From: Phycisphaerales bacterium
GTDB lineage: Bacteria; Planctomycetota; Phycisphaerae; Phycisphaerales; UBA1924
Reading direction: 5' to 3'
Length of the DNA: 64,000 nucleotides
NCBI GenBank assembly: GCA_022843045.1
Contig: JALHOJ010000012.1
Coordinates: 1 to 64,000, forward strand
Shown here: piece after piece, positions 1 through 11,765 of the stretch
Layout of the letters: the number at the start of each line of letters is the position of its first letter
Numbering within the stretch: the first letter of the stretch is position 1
Program-made: the position numbers and the translations under genes
The notes under the pieces: generated by a model
Seen by the model: the letters and a program-made list of their open reading frames with translations, nothing else
Told to the model about the DNA's origin: nothing
Database searches by the model: none

Positions 1-1690
<1,690 letters not shown>

Positions 1691-2020
1691 GGTGGGATCG
1701 ATTCCTGGGGGTGGGCGAACCTAAGACGATGGACGAAGCGAACTTGCAAGCCTTCGCGGTCCGGCCCAAACGGATGGGGGCTGGCCCGCGAGGGACGACG
1801 AACCATTGCTGCGAGGCGGGACGCCTTGGGTTGCGCGCTGGGCTGCGTGGGAGCGCGCCAAACGTGAATCCCGGCATCAATGGCGGCAAGTTTAGGTTGG
1901 TTGAGGGGGGTTTTTGCGTTTTGAAGCGTGAAAAAGCGGGGTTTGGGAGGGAGGGTGGGCCTGGGAGAGTTCCTGGTGATGTGCTATAAGTGTTTGTGGG
2001 CAATGCGATTAGGTTCAATG

Positions 2021-2050
2021 AAAAACGCCTCCGGAGGGTCCTGGAGGCGT
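2021..2050 (-). terminator. Rho-independent terminator of the 2140-4500 gene
   Basis: Read on the minus strand, an 8-bp perfect stem (ACGCCTCC with GGAGGCGT, 10-nt loop) is followed directly by five T residues. It lies about 90 nt after the stop codon of the minus-strand gene ending at 2140. Confidence 0.8.
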
Positions 2051-2139
2051 GCGGGGAGGGTGTTGATTGATGCGGGCGGTGGTGGTTGGTGGGTTGTTTG
2101 ACCGAGTGGGCGGGCCTTGCGAGGGCTGTTGCGCGGTGG

Positions 2140-4500
2140 TTAGAGGCAGGGGCCTTCGCTGAAGACGCTGAGGAAGGAGTCGATGTCTTGGGGATCGAAC
2201 GTGGAGCCATCGTTATTGAAGTCGATGTCGTTGCAGGTGGCGTTTGCGGGGATGCAGGGGCCTTCGCTGAAGACAGAGAAGAAGGCGTCGACGTCGGTGG
2301 GGTCGAAGAGGGAGGTGTCGTTGTTGAAGTCGATGGAGTCGCAGATGGGGCAGGGGAATTGGAGGCGTTGGAGGTGTGTGTTGGCGAGACTTGGTTGTCC
2401 GGAAATCACGGTTTGACCTCCGAGGAACAGAGAGTCGCCTATGAAGGCGAGTTCGGAGATTGTGGAGGCACCTTGCTTGAAGCCCGGGATCGTGCGCCAG
2501 CCGTCTGCGTCGTTGTACAGGAATGCGGTGGGGAATGATGCGCCGGAGTTGAAGCCGATGGCGAGATCGGGACCGAACGCTGCGAAGGAGTAGAAGCTGC
2601 TGGAGGAGTCGGTTGGACGACCGGTGCTGCACAGCGCGCTCCAAGCACTGCCATTCCACGCGGCGATTCGCGCGGTGCCTGGTACGTTGCCGGCGGAGGG
2701 GAACGTGCCGGAGACATAGAGCTTTCCGTGGTGGACTTGCAGGTCATATACGTCCTTCAACGAGCCTTGCAGGCCTGTGCCCAGCGGCTGCCAGGCGGTT
2801 CCGCTCCAGCGGGCGACGCCCAGGCTGCTTGAGTTTGCGCCGGCGAACAGGTCGCCCTGATATGAGGCGAGTCGCCAGACGGAGCCGGGCATGTTCGCGC
2901 CGATGCTGGCCCAGGTGGTGCCGTTCCACGTGGCGACGTTGCCGGTGCTGACTCCGTTGATGCTGGTCATCGATCCGCCGACGACCAATTGGTTGCCGCG
3001 GACAAGGAAGGCGTTGACAGGGAATGGCTGGGATGCGTTGACGTTGGCGAGCACTTCCCAAGCCTGAGTCTGGCTGTTCCAGCGCGAGAGACGACCGTTG
3101 ACGGTTGTGGTGCCGTTGAAGAGTCGGAATGCGCCGCCGATGATGAACTGGCCTTGGAACTCCACGGCGTCGGAGACCTCGGGTGAGCCGCTGCCAGAAG
3201 CGACGATGTTGTCGCCGAAGGGTTGCCATGCGCCGTTGGCGTCCATGATGGCGACATGGCCGCGGGTGGAATCGCTTGGTCCGATGAATCGACCGACGGC
3301 GACCGGGGCGCCTTGGTAGGTGGAGAATCGGTGAACCTGATTGAAGCGGAATCCTGTGCTTGCTTGCTCGATTCCAAACGTCTGCGGATTGCGGGCGACG
3401 TGACGAGGGATGCCGGCCTCGTCAATGCGAGCGATGTTCTGCATGGACGCAAGTTGGACGGTTTGGCCCGGAACGCTGACTTGGGAGAAGCTGCCGGCGA
3501 CATAGACGCCTTCGGGTGCGAGGGCAAGTTCTCGAACCGAGCCGTTGACGGCATGGGTACTCAAGACTGTGCCGGTGGCGTTGACTTCGAAAAGATTGCG
3601 CCGGAGGGTGTTGCTGGGATCGGTTGCCGCGAACCACAAGCGTGAGTCGATGGACTTGATGAAGTCGGTGGCGGCGGAACCTGTGGCGGAGGGTCCGAAT
3701 GGCTCCCATGTGCTGTTGGTCAGGCGCAGGAGGAGGCGTTCGCCGCTGGGTGTGCTGAAGCGGCCGCCGGCGACGAGACTGCCGTCGATGATGCCCAATG
3801 CCTGGACATTCTGCGTGATTGCGCCGACGGGCAGCCAAGATTGGGTGGCGGCGTCGTATCGGATGACCTTCGATGTCGTGGGCTGGCCGTTGACGGAGGT
3901 GAAGCTGCCCGCCGCGTAGAGATCGTTCTCAAAGACGATGAGCGATCTGATGGAACTTATGTTGGCGTCTGAGAAGAACGCGAGTTGCTGTGTTTGGCCG
4001 GTGGTGAAGTTGAGGGTGTGAATGGTGACGGTGACGTTTGGGCTTGGTGTCACGCGAACCAAGGCGATGTTCTCGCCGAACGACACGGGCAAACCCAGTG
4101 TACCGGAATCGAGAGGGGAGGGAAGAGGAGGATGCGGTTCCCAAGTGGACTGGTTGAGTCGATGTCGAAGTGTCTGAAGTTGACCTTGGTGAACAAACAA
4201 GGTGCTGCGGACGACCGAAGCGGTGGTGTTGTTCAAGGGTTGCCAGATCGATCCGTTGAAGTACGCGCCGTTGGGGGCGAGCTGGCCATCGGCGGTTGAG
4301 AAGTCTCCCGTCACGATGATGGCAGGGGGCTGGGGGCCAAGACCGTCGAGGTCCCAACGGGCCATGCCGTTGACGTTGCGATCGAGGCCCGCCGCCCCGT
4401 CGACGGTGACGATGGGTGCGCAGGTCGGTTGTGCGCTGGCGGAGCCAGCCAAGAGGGCGACGCACGCGCAGATCGCGAGCGCCGGGGAGGTGGTCTTCAT
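2140..4500 (-). CDS. Secreted W-N-G-T-x-W repeat (propeller-like) protein with tandem dockerin-like tail
   Basis: Exported protein of 786 residues with a clear signal peptide (MKTTSPALAICACVALLAGS, cleavage near ASA-QP). The body consists of loosely repeated 45-60 residue units containing ARWSGTAWQPLG, ATWNGTTWASIG and AAWNGSAWSALC, as in kelch-like or delta-60-like beta-propellers; ligand unknown. The last 65 residues hold two Cys-bounded modules of the type CxxIDFNND...FDPxDID...SEGPC, which resemble dockerin calcium loops. GGAG lies 8 nt before ATG 4500. The protein at 9570-10976 has the same architecture and is probably a paralogue. A terminator follows at 2021-2050. I infer a cell-surface or matrix role; no catalytic motif is visible. 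Confidence 0.85.
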   Translation of the reverse strand: MKTTSPALAICACVALLAGSASAQPTCAPIVTVDGAAGLDRNVNGMARWDLDGLGPQPPAIIVTGDFSTADGQLAPNGAYFNGSIWQPLNNTTASVVRSTLFVHQGQLQTLRHRLNQSTWEPHPPLPSPLDSGTLGLPVSFGENIALVRVTPSPNVTVTIHTLNFTTGQTQQLAFFSDANISSIRSLIVFENDLYAAGSFTSVNGQPTTSKVIRYDAATQSWLPVGAITQNVQALGIIDGSLVAGGRFSTPSGERLLLRLTNSTWEPFGPSATGSAATDFIKSIDSRLWFAATDPSNTLRRNLFEVNATGTVLSTHAVNGSVRELALAPEGVYVAGSFSQVSVPGQTVQLASMQNIARIDEAGIPRHVARNPQTFGIEQASTGFRFNQVHRFSTYQGAPVAVGRFIGPSDSTRGHVAIMDANGAWQPFGDNIVASGSGSPEVSDAVEFQGQFIIGGAFRLFNGTTTVNGRLSRWNSQTQAWEVLANVNASQPFPVNAFLVRGNQLVVGGSMTSINGVSTGNVATWNGTTWASIGANMPGSVWRLASYQGDLFAGANSSSLGVARWSGTAWQPLGTGLQGSLKDVYDLQVHHGKLYVSGTFPSAGNVPGTARIAAWNGSAWSALCSTGRPTDSSSSFYSFAAFGPDLAIGFNSGASFPTAFLYNDADGWRTIPGFKQGASTISELAFIGDSLFLGGQTVISGQPSLANTHLQRLQFPCPICDSIDFNNDTSLFDPTDVDAFFSVFSEGPCIPANATCNDIDFNNDGSTFDPQDIDSFLSVFSEGPCL

Positions 4501-4594
4501 GGCAATTTCTCCGAGCTGAGCGGAAGTGTAACGTGAGGTTGTACAGGCGGATCATCATGTAGGTTGCGGGATTTGCGGGCGATGGCGCGAATGG

Positions 4595-5995
4595 GTGCAA
4601 AGATTGGATGTGAAGCGTGAACTGAGCGAACATCGTGAAGCGGAGGAGAGCCGTCGCGGTTCTGGGACGGTCTCGCTTGCGATGGCGTGGGTGGCGGGGG
4701 GTGTGGTGGTGGGGCGGGTGGGAAAGGTGGTGCAAGTTGCGGCATCCGCGGCGGGTGTGGCGGAGGTGGACGCAGCGTTGGGTGCGTGTGGGGTGGGTGA
4801 AGTCGGTGCGCGGTCGACGCGCGGCGCGGCTGTGATTGTGAGTGTGGGGTATGACGCGGGGCGCGGTTTTGAGGCGGCGGCGGTCGCGGAGCGGTCGCCT
4901 GTCGCCGGGGCGCGGGCGGGAGCGGCGAACAGCGATGGGTGTGCCGTAGAGCAGAGTGCGTCGCTGGGTGGCGCGCCGGACGATCGGGGCTGGCCCGGGA
5001 TGGTGTGCGTGGTGCTTGAAGAGTGGCGATTGGTGAGCGTCGAGGAAGCGTGCGAGATGTTGCGGCGCGGATCGACGCAGTTTTGCGTGGGTGAGATTCC
5101 GGCGCTGCGCGACGATGTGGCTCGCCGACGGTTTGAGGCGGGCGTGGCGCGCGTGCTCGAGTACATCCGCGCGGGGGATGTGTATCAGGTGAATCTCGCG
5201 CATCGGTTGTCGGCGAGCTTTGAGGGAGAGCCGCGGGCGTTGATGGCGGCGTTGGTGCGCGCGGGGCTGCCCAGGCATGGGGCGTATGTCGAGTTCACGG
5301 ATGATGCGGGGCGACCGCGCGTGATCGCGAGCGCGAGTCCGGAGTTGTTTCTTGAGTATGAACCCGCGTCGTGTGGCGGCGGTGTGGGGACGCTGCGGAC
5401 GCGGCCCATGAAGGGGACGCGCGGGACGGGCAGCGCGAGCGAGTCGGCGGTGGCTCGCGAGCTTGCGGGGTCTGCGAAGGACCGGGCTGAACTTGCGATG
5501 ATCGTGGATCTGATGCGCAATGACCTTGGGCGCGTGTGCGAGTTGGGCAGCGTGCGGGTGGAGTCGGCGCATGCGATTGAGAAGCATGGCGAGGGCGGCG
5601 CGGGGCTGTTGCAAGCGACGGCGACGGTTGCGGGCACGCCTCGCGCGGGGCTGCGTTGGAGCGAGGTGTTTGCGGCGATGTTTCCGGGCGGCAGCGTGAC
5701 GGGTGCGCCCAAGATTCGCGCGATGCAGATCATCGATGAGTTGGAAGAAGCGCGGCGCGGGCCGTATTGCGGGAGCGTGGGTGTGTTTCTGCCGGATGGG
5801 AGCGCGATGTGCAACATCGCGATTCGCACGGCGTGCATCACGGGCGAGCGCGACCATGCCGGGATGATGCGCAACGCGACGATGGACTGGTGGGTTGGCG
5901 CGGGGATTGTCGCGGACTCAACGCCCGAGGGGGAGTGGGCGGAGACGCTGGCGAAGGCGGCGGTGCTGCGGGCGGCGATTGGCTCAGTCACGTAA
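4595..5995 (+). CDS. pabB: Aminodeoxychorismate synthase component I
   Basis: Chorismate-binding enzyme of folate (p-aminobenzoate) synthesis, in the anthranilate synthase component I / PabB family. Visible motifs are GYDAGRGFE in the N-terminal half and, in the catalytic half, IRAGDVYQVNLAHR, SASPELFLEY, TRPMKGTRG, DLMRNDLGRV, GGSVTGAPKIRAMQIIDELE and GPYCGSVGVF. These favour PabB over TrpE. The frame opens with GTG 4595 without a clear ribosome binding site; ATG 4682 (residue 30) is an alternative start. No pabA-type amidotransferase gene is next to it. It is divergent from the secreted-protein gene at 2140-4500. Confidence 0.9.
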   Translation: MQRLDVKRELSEHREAEESRRGSGTVSLAMAWVAGGVVVGRVGKVVQVAASAAGVAEVDAALGACGVGEVGARSTRGAAVIVSVGYDAGRGFEAAAVAERSPVAGARAGAANSDGCAVEQSASLGGAPDDRGWPGMVCVVLEEWRLVSVEEACEMLRRGSTQFCVGEIPALRDDVARRRFEAGVARVLEYIRAGDVYQVNLAHRLSASFEGEPRALMAALVRAGLPRHGAYVEFTDDAGRPRVIASASPELFLEYEPASCGGGVGTLRTRPMKGTRGTGSASESAVARELAGSAKDRAELAMIVDLMRNDLGRVCELGSVRVESAHAIEKHGEGGAGLLQATATVAGTPRAGLRWSEVFAAMFPGGSVTGAPKIRAMQIIDELEEARRGPYCGSVGVFLPDGSAMCNIAIRTACITGERDHAGMMRNATMDWWVGAGIVADSTPEGEWAETLAKAAVLRAAIGSVT

Positions 5996-6162
5996 GCGTC
6001 GCGGGTTGTGCGCTCGTGCTGATGCTTCGCGTGAGAGTCGCGAGGCTCGGCGGTGTTGCAGCGATCTCGCTTGGTGCGCCGTTGGTACAGAATGCGGCTG
6101 GTTGCGCAAAGCCATGACTTGAAACACTTTAGGAAAAAGTTTGGGAGAAACAAACGAAACCC

Positions 6163-6190
6163 TTGACGGTCGTTCGGATTCTGGTATACT
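6163..6190 (+). promoter_or_regulatory. Sigma-70-type promoter of recA
   Basis: TTGACG (6163-6168) and TATACT (6185-6190) are separated by 16 nt, with TGG directly before the -10 hexamer giving an extended -10. The predicted start near 6197 leaves a leader of about 155 nt before the recA ATG at 6353. I could not recognise a LexA box. Confidence 0.8.
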
Positions 6191-6352
6191 GATCTTGCCA
6201 GCCTCGCGACCATCGCCGCCGCTGGTTTGGACAGGTCCCGCCGGTGCTTTGGGTATGGAAGCCCGCCCGTCGGTTTAACCGCAATCCACGCGATGGAGGT
6301 CTTGCGTTTCCCTTTCCGTTCCGGCGGCGAGGGCGCAGGCGGAAAGGTCGGT

Positions 6353-7552
<1,200 letters not shown>

Positions 7553-7582
7553 AGCGTGATGTGATCGTGACCGAACGCAGCG

Positions 7583-7609
7583 ACGCCCCGCGATGAGCGG
7601 GGCGTTTTC
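7583..7609 (+). terminator. Rho-independent terminator of recA
   Basis: Perfect 9-bp stem ACGCCCCGC / GCGGGGCGT with a 5-nt loop, followed by TTTT, 30 nt after the recA stop codon. Confidence 0.9.
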
Positions 7610-7641
7610 ATTTGGGTGCGACGGCAAGAGCCAAGAAGGCG

Positions 7642-7744
7642 TGAACGCAGAGATCGCAGAGAGCGCGGAGAAGGAAAGCAGGAGATCGAGGTGGTTGCCT
7701 TGAACGCATCCCAACCTCTGCGCTCGCTGTGACCTCTGCGTTCA
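7642..7744. repeat. Intergenic inverted repeat (CGCAGAGA word family)
   Basis: Outer arms TGAACGCAGAG (7642-7652) and CTCTGCGTTCA (7734-7744) are perfect complements. Between them are further short words of the same kind, CGCAGAGAGCGCGGAGAAG on the left and CTCTGCGCTCGCTG on the right. It belongs to the group of word-based palindromes at 14051, 19546, 25117, 42031, 51297, 58424 and 60838. Confidence 0.7.
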
Positions 7745-7788
7745 AGAACAGCCCGCCGCGTGGCTGCTACGGATCGGTGGCGAGTTCG

Positions 7789-7794
7789 TATCAT
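7789..7794 (+). promoter_or_regulatory. Possible -10 element of a leaderless gene
   Basis: TATCAT ends 5 nt before the ATG at 7800, and there is no Shine-Dalgarno sequence in front of that ATG. If it is the -10 hexamer, transcription would begin at or next to the start codon. No convincing -35 box is visible. Confidence 0.3.
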
Positions 7795-7799
7795 GGTGC

Positions 7800-9374
7800 A
7801 TGCGAACGAACATTGCATTGGTTGCGGGATTGGCGGTCACGGCGGGTTGGTATGGCGCTGCGAGCGCGCTGGGCGCCGCGGTTGGGGCCGATGGCAACGT
7901 GGGACAGCCCGCGGCGGTGTCCGGTGCTCAGGGCGGGACGAGCAAAGCCGCCCAGCCCAACGCCGCCGAGATGGCGCAGCGCGCCATCGCGTGGCTGCGC
8001 ACGCAGCAGGACCAGAAGACGGGCGGATGGTCGATTCGCGAGGGCGCGCCGGTGTTCCCGGCGATCACCGGGCTTGTGCTGAATGGCATGCTGATGGAGC
8101 CGGGCGTCACGGATCAGGACGCGACGGTGCAGGCGGGCGTCAAGTTCATACTGAACAACCAGAGCCCCGACGGCGGGATCTATGACAAACTGCTGCCCAG
8201 CTATAACACGGCGATCTGTCTGTCGGCGCTCGCGCGCGTGCAGCAGCCGGCGCAAGTGGCGGATGCGCGGGCCCGCGCGATCGAGTTTCTCAAGTCGATC
8301 CAGTATGGCGAGGGTGCGATGGCGCACGAGGGACTCGCCGAGGCGGCCAAGCCCGTGTCGAAGGACGATCCGTACTACGGCGGCTGGGGGTATGGCAATC
8401 GCGGGCGTCCCGATCTTTCGAACACGTCGTTCGCTCTCGAGGCGCTGCACGCGGCGGGCGTGCCGGAGGATGATCCGGTCTTTGAACGCGCGCTGGTGTT
8501 CCTGCAGCGTTGCCAGATGCTCGAAACCGCAGGCGGGAAGACCGTCAACGACATGGCGTATGCGAATGGCAGCACCCAGGGCGGCTTCATCTACGCAACG
8601 GCGGTGAACAAAGAGAGCGGCGGCGTGGGGCAGAGTTTCGCGGGGGAGATCGCCGAGAGTCTGTCGGGGATGGCGGGCAGCGCGACGACGATCAGGCTCG
8701 CGGGCAAGGACAAGGAGGGCAAGGCCATCGCGCTGTCGCGCGATGTGATTCGCGAGCGCGTGCAAGCGGCGATCAACGCGGAGATCGATCTGTCGCGCGG
8801 GATCGTGCCGACGGAGTTCATCATCGTGCTGGGCCCCACGGGCGACGGCAAGAGCGCGAGCGAGTTTGTGGTGCGCAGCAACGGGCCTGCGGGGCGGATG
8901 GCGGAGGTGCTGCGCGAGACGTTCAAGAGCGAGATCGGCGAGGGGAGCGTCGCGTCAACGCCCGTGGATCACTGGCGCGGACGGGTTGAGCATCGCGCGT
9001 ATGGCTCGATGGGGTATGCGGGGTTCAAGAGCATGGTGTATGCGGGGCTCACGCGCGAGGACCCGCGCGTGCGGGCGGCGCTGGGCTGGATCGAGCGGAA
9101 CTACACGTTCAGCGAGAATCCGGGCATGGGCACGGACGGGTACTACTACTTCATGTTGATGGCCGGGCGAGCGCTTGGGGCGTCGAGGCTGGACGCGATT
9201 GGCAACCCCAGCGACCCTTCGAAGCCTCGCAACTGGCGCGAGGACATGATCCGTGCGCTCGCTGGGAAGCAGAATGCCGACGGCAGTTTCCGCAGCATTG
9301 ATGATCGTTGGATGGAGAACGATCCGGTGCTCATTACGGCGTATAGCTTGATTGCGCTGCAGTCGGCGCGGTGA
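7800..9374 (+). CDS. Exported squalene-cyclase/prenyltransferase-like repeat protein
   Basis: Protein of 524 residues with an N-terminal hydrophobic signal (MRTNIALVAGLAVTAGWYGA). It contains alpha-toroid repeats in the style of squalene-hopene cyclases and prenyltransferase beta subunits: AIAWLRTQQDQKTGGWSI, GVKFILNNQSPDGGIYDK, YYGGWGYGNRGRPDLSNTSF, and a C-terminal IRALAGKQNADGSF. The DxDD motif of class II terpene cyclases is not seen, so I infer a non-catalytic or glycan/protein-binding toroid, as in many uncharacterised planctomycete proteins with this fold. There is no ribosome binding site; see the possible leaderless promoter at 7789-7794. It stands alone between the recA terminator and a convergent gene. 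Confidence 0.8.
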   Translation: MRTNIALVAGLAVTAGWYGAASALGAAVGADGNVGQPAAVSGAQGGTSKAAQPNAAEMAQRAIAWLRTQQDQKTGGWSIREGAPVFPAITGLVLNGMLMEPGVTDQDATVQAGVKFILNNQSPDGGIYDKLLPSYNTAICLSALARVQQPAQVADARARAIEFLKSIQYGEGAMAHEGLAEAAKPVSKDDPYYGGWGYGNRGRPDLSNTSFALEALHAAGVPEDDPVFERALVFLQRCQMLETAGGKTVNDMAYANGSTQGGFIYATAVNKESGGVGQSFAGEIAESLSGMAGSATTIRLAGKDKEGKAIALSRDVIRERVQAAINAEIDLSRGIVPTEFIIVLGPTGDGKSASEFVVRSNGPAGRMAEVLRETFKSEIGEGSVASTPVDHWRGRVEHRAYGSMGYAGFKSMVYAGLTREDPRVRAALGWIERNYTFSENPGMGTDGYYYFMLMAGRALGASRLDAIGNPSDPSKPRNWREDMIRALAGKQNADGSFRSIDDRWMENDPVLITAYSLIALQSAR

Positions 9375-9569
9375 CCTGGACCGCGCGAGATGGACTGCTT
9401 GCGAGTTGGCGGCCAAGTAATGCGATGTTCACCACACAGACACATAGATGGAACCAGAGGCGGCGCGTGGGCCTATCCCGCAATTCCAGTGACTTCGCTT
9501 TCCTGTGCTGAGCCTCTCTGGCTCTGCGGTGAGCGAAGATCGATGTGGGCGGCGCAAGCACCGAGTGGC

Positions 9570-10976
9570 TTACAGGCATGGCCCTTCGCTGAAGACGCTG
9601 AGGAAGCTGTCGATGTCGAGCGGATCGAAGAGTGAGCCGTCGTTGTTGAAGTCGATTGGGTCGCAGATTGAGCCTGCGGGGATGCAGGGCCCTTCGGAAA
9701 AGACCGAGAAGAAGGCGTCGACATCGTCGGGGTCAAACAGCGAACCGTCGTTGTTGAAGTCGACGTCGTTGCAGACGCGGCCGCACGGGGCGTAGCGGGC
9801 GATGCCGTAGGACGGGATGCCGTTGGCGAGTTGGAAGTTGCCGCCTACGTACAGCGCGTCGTCGACCACCTTGAGGCCGAAGATACTGGGGAAGTTGCCC
9901 GTCAGCGCGACGCTGACGCCGTTGTCGACGGCGTTCCATACGTTGTTTTGCAGGCGATACAGATACCTTTCCTGCGCGTCGGCGGTCCAGCCGCCGTACA
10001 GGCGATCGCCGGTGCCGTCGTTGTAGTTGGCGAGCGACGTAGTGCGTCCGCCGAGGTTCTGGCCCACGCGTTGCCAGACGCTGCCGGTCCACGCGGCGAC
10101 GCTGGTGGATTGGCCGCCCACGCTCATGTCGTAGCCGCCTGCGTAGAGCTTGGCGCCGGTGCCGTCGTTCCAGACGTGCAGGCTTGAGATGTCTGACACG
10201 CTTGTGCTCGCGGACAGCGAGCCGGGGCGGGCCCAGGCGGTGCCGGTCCAGCGTGCGATCAATGGCGCGGCGATCCCGTTGACGGTGCTGAAGCGTCCGC
10301 CGATGAAGAGTTGGTTGTTAAAGATCGCGGAGCAGAAGACCACGGGCGAGAAGGGGCCAGCGATGCCCGTGTCATTCGCGCCGCCGATGTTGGTCCACGT
10401 CGTGCCGTCGAAGTAGGCGATGCCGTCGGCGGTTGCCGCGCCGATGTTGGGCCAGCCGCCGCCCGCGACGAGGCGGACGGTGCCGTTGGTCTGGGGCCAG
10501 GCGAGCAGCGTCCACACGCTGCGGCCGGTCGCGGGTGTCCAGCCGGTCGCGAGGCTTGACCAGGATGTGCCGTCCCATGCGGCGAGGGCGGTGGTGTCGG
10601 GCACAGCGGTTGCGCCGTTGCGGACGTTGGCGAAGGAGCCGCCGAGAATGAGCCGGGGCGTGCCGGCGATGGTGTAGGTAGCGAGCGCGGCGCCGAAGCC
10701 GTTGGTGTTGCCGAGATTCACGCCGCCGGAGAGAGCGGACCAGGAGTTGTTCGCGGGGTTGTAACTGGCGACCACGTTGGTGGTCACGGTGCCGGCGGTG
10801 TTGAACGCGCCGGCGAAGTACAGGCGGTTGTTGAACTGGGCGATGGGCTGCACGTATGCGCTGAAGGGATCGCCAATGCCAGGCTCGGCGGGGCCGCCGG
10901 GCTGGAAGCCGGGGCAGGATTGGGCGAGGGCTGGAGTGGAGAAGGCGAGGGCGGCAAGTATTGTGAAGCGAAGCAT
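9570..10976 (-). CDS. Secreted W-N-G-T-x-W repeat protein with tandem dockerin-like tail
   Basis: Exported protein of 468 residues. ATG 10976 is preceded by AGGAG at a good distance and opens a typical signal peptide (MLRFTILAALAFSTPALA). Repeats such as AAWDGTSWSSL, AYFDGTTWTNIG, ARWTGTAWARPG and AAWTGSVWQRVG mark a propeller-like body related to the protein at 2140-4500. The last 68 residues are two dockerin-like modules (CNDVDFNNDGSLFDPDDVD... and CDPIDFNNDGSLFDPLDID...GPCL), encoded at about 9573-9776. No enzyme motif is visible. The gene lies alone on the minus strand between a plus-strand gene and the toxin-antitoxin pair. Confidence 0.85.
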   Translation of the reverse strand: MLRFTILAALAFSTPALAQSCPGFQPGGPAEPGIGDPFSAYVQPIAQFNNRLYFAGAFNTAGTVTTNVVASYNPANNSWSALSGGVNLGNTNGFGAALATYTIAGTPRLILGGSFANVRNGATAVPDTTALAAWDGTSWSSLATGWTPATGRSVWTLLAWPQTNGTVRLVAGGGWPNIGAATADGIAYFDGTTWTNIGGANDTGIAGPFSPVVFCSAIFNNQLFIGGRFSTVNGIAAPLIARWTGTAWARPGSLSASTSVSDISSLHVWNDGTGAKLYAGGYDMSVGGQSTSVAAWTGSVWQRVGQNLGGRTTSLANYNDGTGDRLYGGWTADAQERYLYRLQNNVWNAVDNGVSVALTGNFPSIFGLKVVDDALYVGGNFQLANGIPSYGIARYAPCGRVCNDVDFNNDGSLFDPDDVDAFFSVFSEGPCIPAGSICDPIDFNNDGSLFDPLDIDSFLSVFSEGPCL

Positions 10977-11089
10977 GGGCGGGCTCCTGCGGCGTGCGCT
11001 GCGCGCGACGAACTTATCGTACAAGACGTGTCAATGGTGGGGAGCCAGATCGCTCGCGAGGTTTGAAGCCACGGTTCCTATGATTGTCC

Positions 11090-11347
11090 ATGCCGCTTCG
11101 CAAGCCTGCATCTGCACGAACGATTCGCATCGATGAGGAGGCGCTTCAGTTGTTGACGGAGCGGATGCTGCCCAGCGAGTCGTTTAGTTCGGCGATCAAG
11201 CGGTTGTTGCCGCCAGCCTTTGACATGAAGGCGATCCTGAAGAAGACCGCGAAGAACCCGATCAGCGACGAGTTCGCGGCGGAGGTGCTGGCGGCTCGCG
11301 ATCGGCAGCGAGCGTCGGGCGGGGCGCGTCGCAGGAAGGCGTCGTAG
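11090..11347 (+). CDS. Probable VapB-type antitoxin
   Basis: Small 85-residue protein directly upstream of a PIN-domain toxin, with only 2 nt between the genes. The N-terminal part (ARTIRIDEEALQLLTERM, followed by ESFSSAIKRLL) looks like the short DNA-binding region of the VapB-type antitoxins paired with PIN toxins. The C-terminal part is charged and probably wraps the toxin. ATG 11090 is preferred over the in-frame TTG 11084. Such antitoxins normally repress their own operon; no operator was identified. The family assignment rests mainly on size and context. Confidence 0.7.
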   Translation: MPLRKPASARTIRIDEEALQLLTERMLPSESFSSAIKRLLPPAFDMKAILKKTAKNPISDEFAAEVLAARDRQRASGGARRRKAS

Positions 11348-11349
11348 TC

Positions 11350-11760
11350 GTGCTGTGCCTCGATACCACCGCGGTGCTGGATCTCGTGCGAAGGGAGGGG
11401 CATGCTCGCAAGATCGCGGTCGAGCGGGCCCTTGCGCGATCAGGGGCGCAGGGCGCCATGGTCATGGTCACGCGCGCGACTTTGTGCGAGTTGGAAGTGG
11501 GCGTCTGCCTGTCGTCTCGCCCTGCCGCGGAGCGAGATCGTCTGAAGCCGGTCTTGTCCAGCGTGGGGGTGCTGGAACTGACGCGAGCGAGCGTTGAGTG
11601 GTATGGAAAGATCGGCGCCGGGCTGCGGCGGAAGGGCGAGCATATTGGTGACATGGACGTTCTGATCGCCGCGATGTGCGGGGCTCACGGATGCGAACTG
11701 GTGACCGGCAATTCTCGTCACTTCGCGAGAATCCCGGGGCTGTCTGTGATCGAATACTGA
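11350..11760 (+). CDS. PIN-domain ribonuclease toxin, VapC type
   Basis: Putative Mg2+-dependent RNase of a type II toxin-antitoxin pair, 136 residues, starting at GTG 11350 just after the antitoxin. The acidic PIN residues are visible: Asp5 in LDTTAVLDL, Glu in TLCELEVG, Asp in HIGDMDVLIAA, and the terminal TGNSRHF segment that usually completes the site. The pair sits immediately before ubiX (5-nt gap), so the three genes may be co-transcribed, although the toxin-antitoxin pair is functionally separate. Nothing suggests inactivation. Confidence 0.85.
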   Translation: MLCLDTTAVLDLVRREGHARKIAVERALARSGAQGAMVMVTRATLCELEVGVCLSSRPAAERDRLKPVLSSVGVLELTRASVEWYGKIGAGLRRKGEHIGDMDVLIAAMCGAHGCELVTGNSRHFARIPGLSVIEY

Positions 11761-11765
11761 GAGAT

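Noticed and set aside
6227-6352. In-frame extension of RecA to TTG 6227
   Set aside because: ATG 6353 has a good ribosome binding site, and the extra 42 codons lie in the predicted leader without family similarity.
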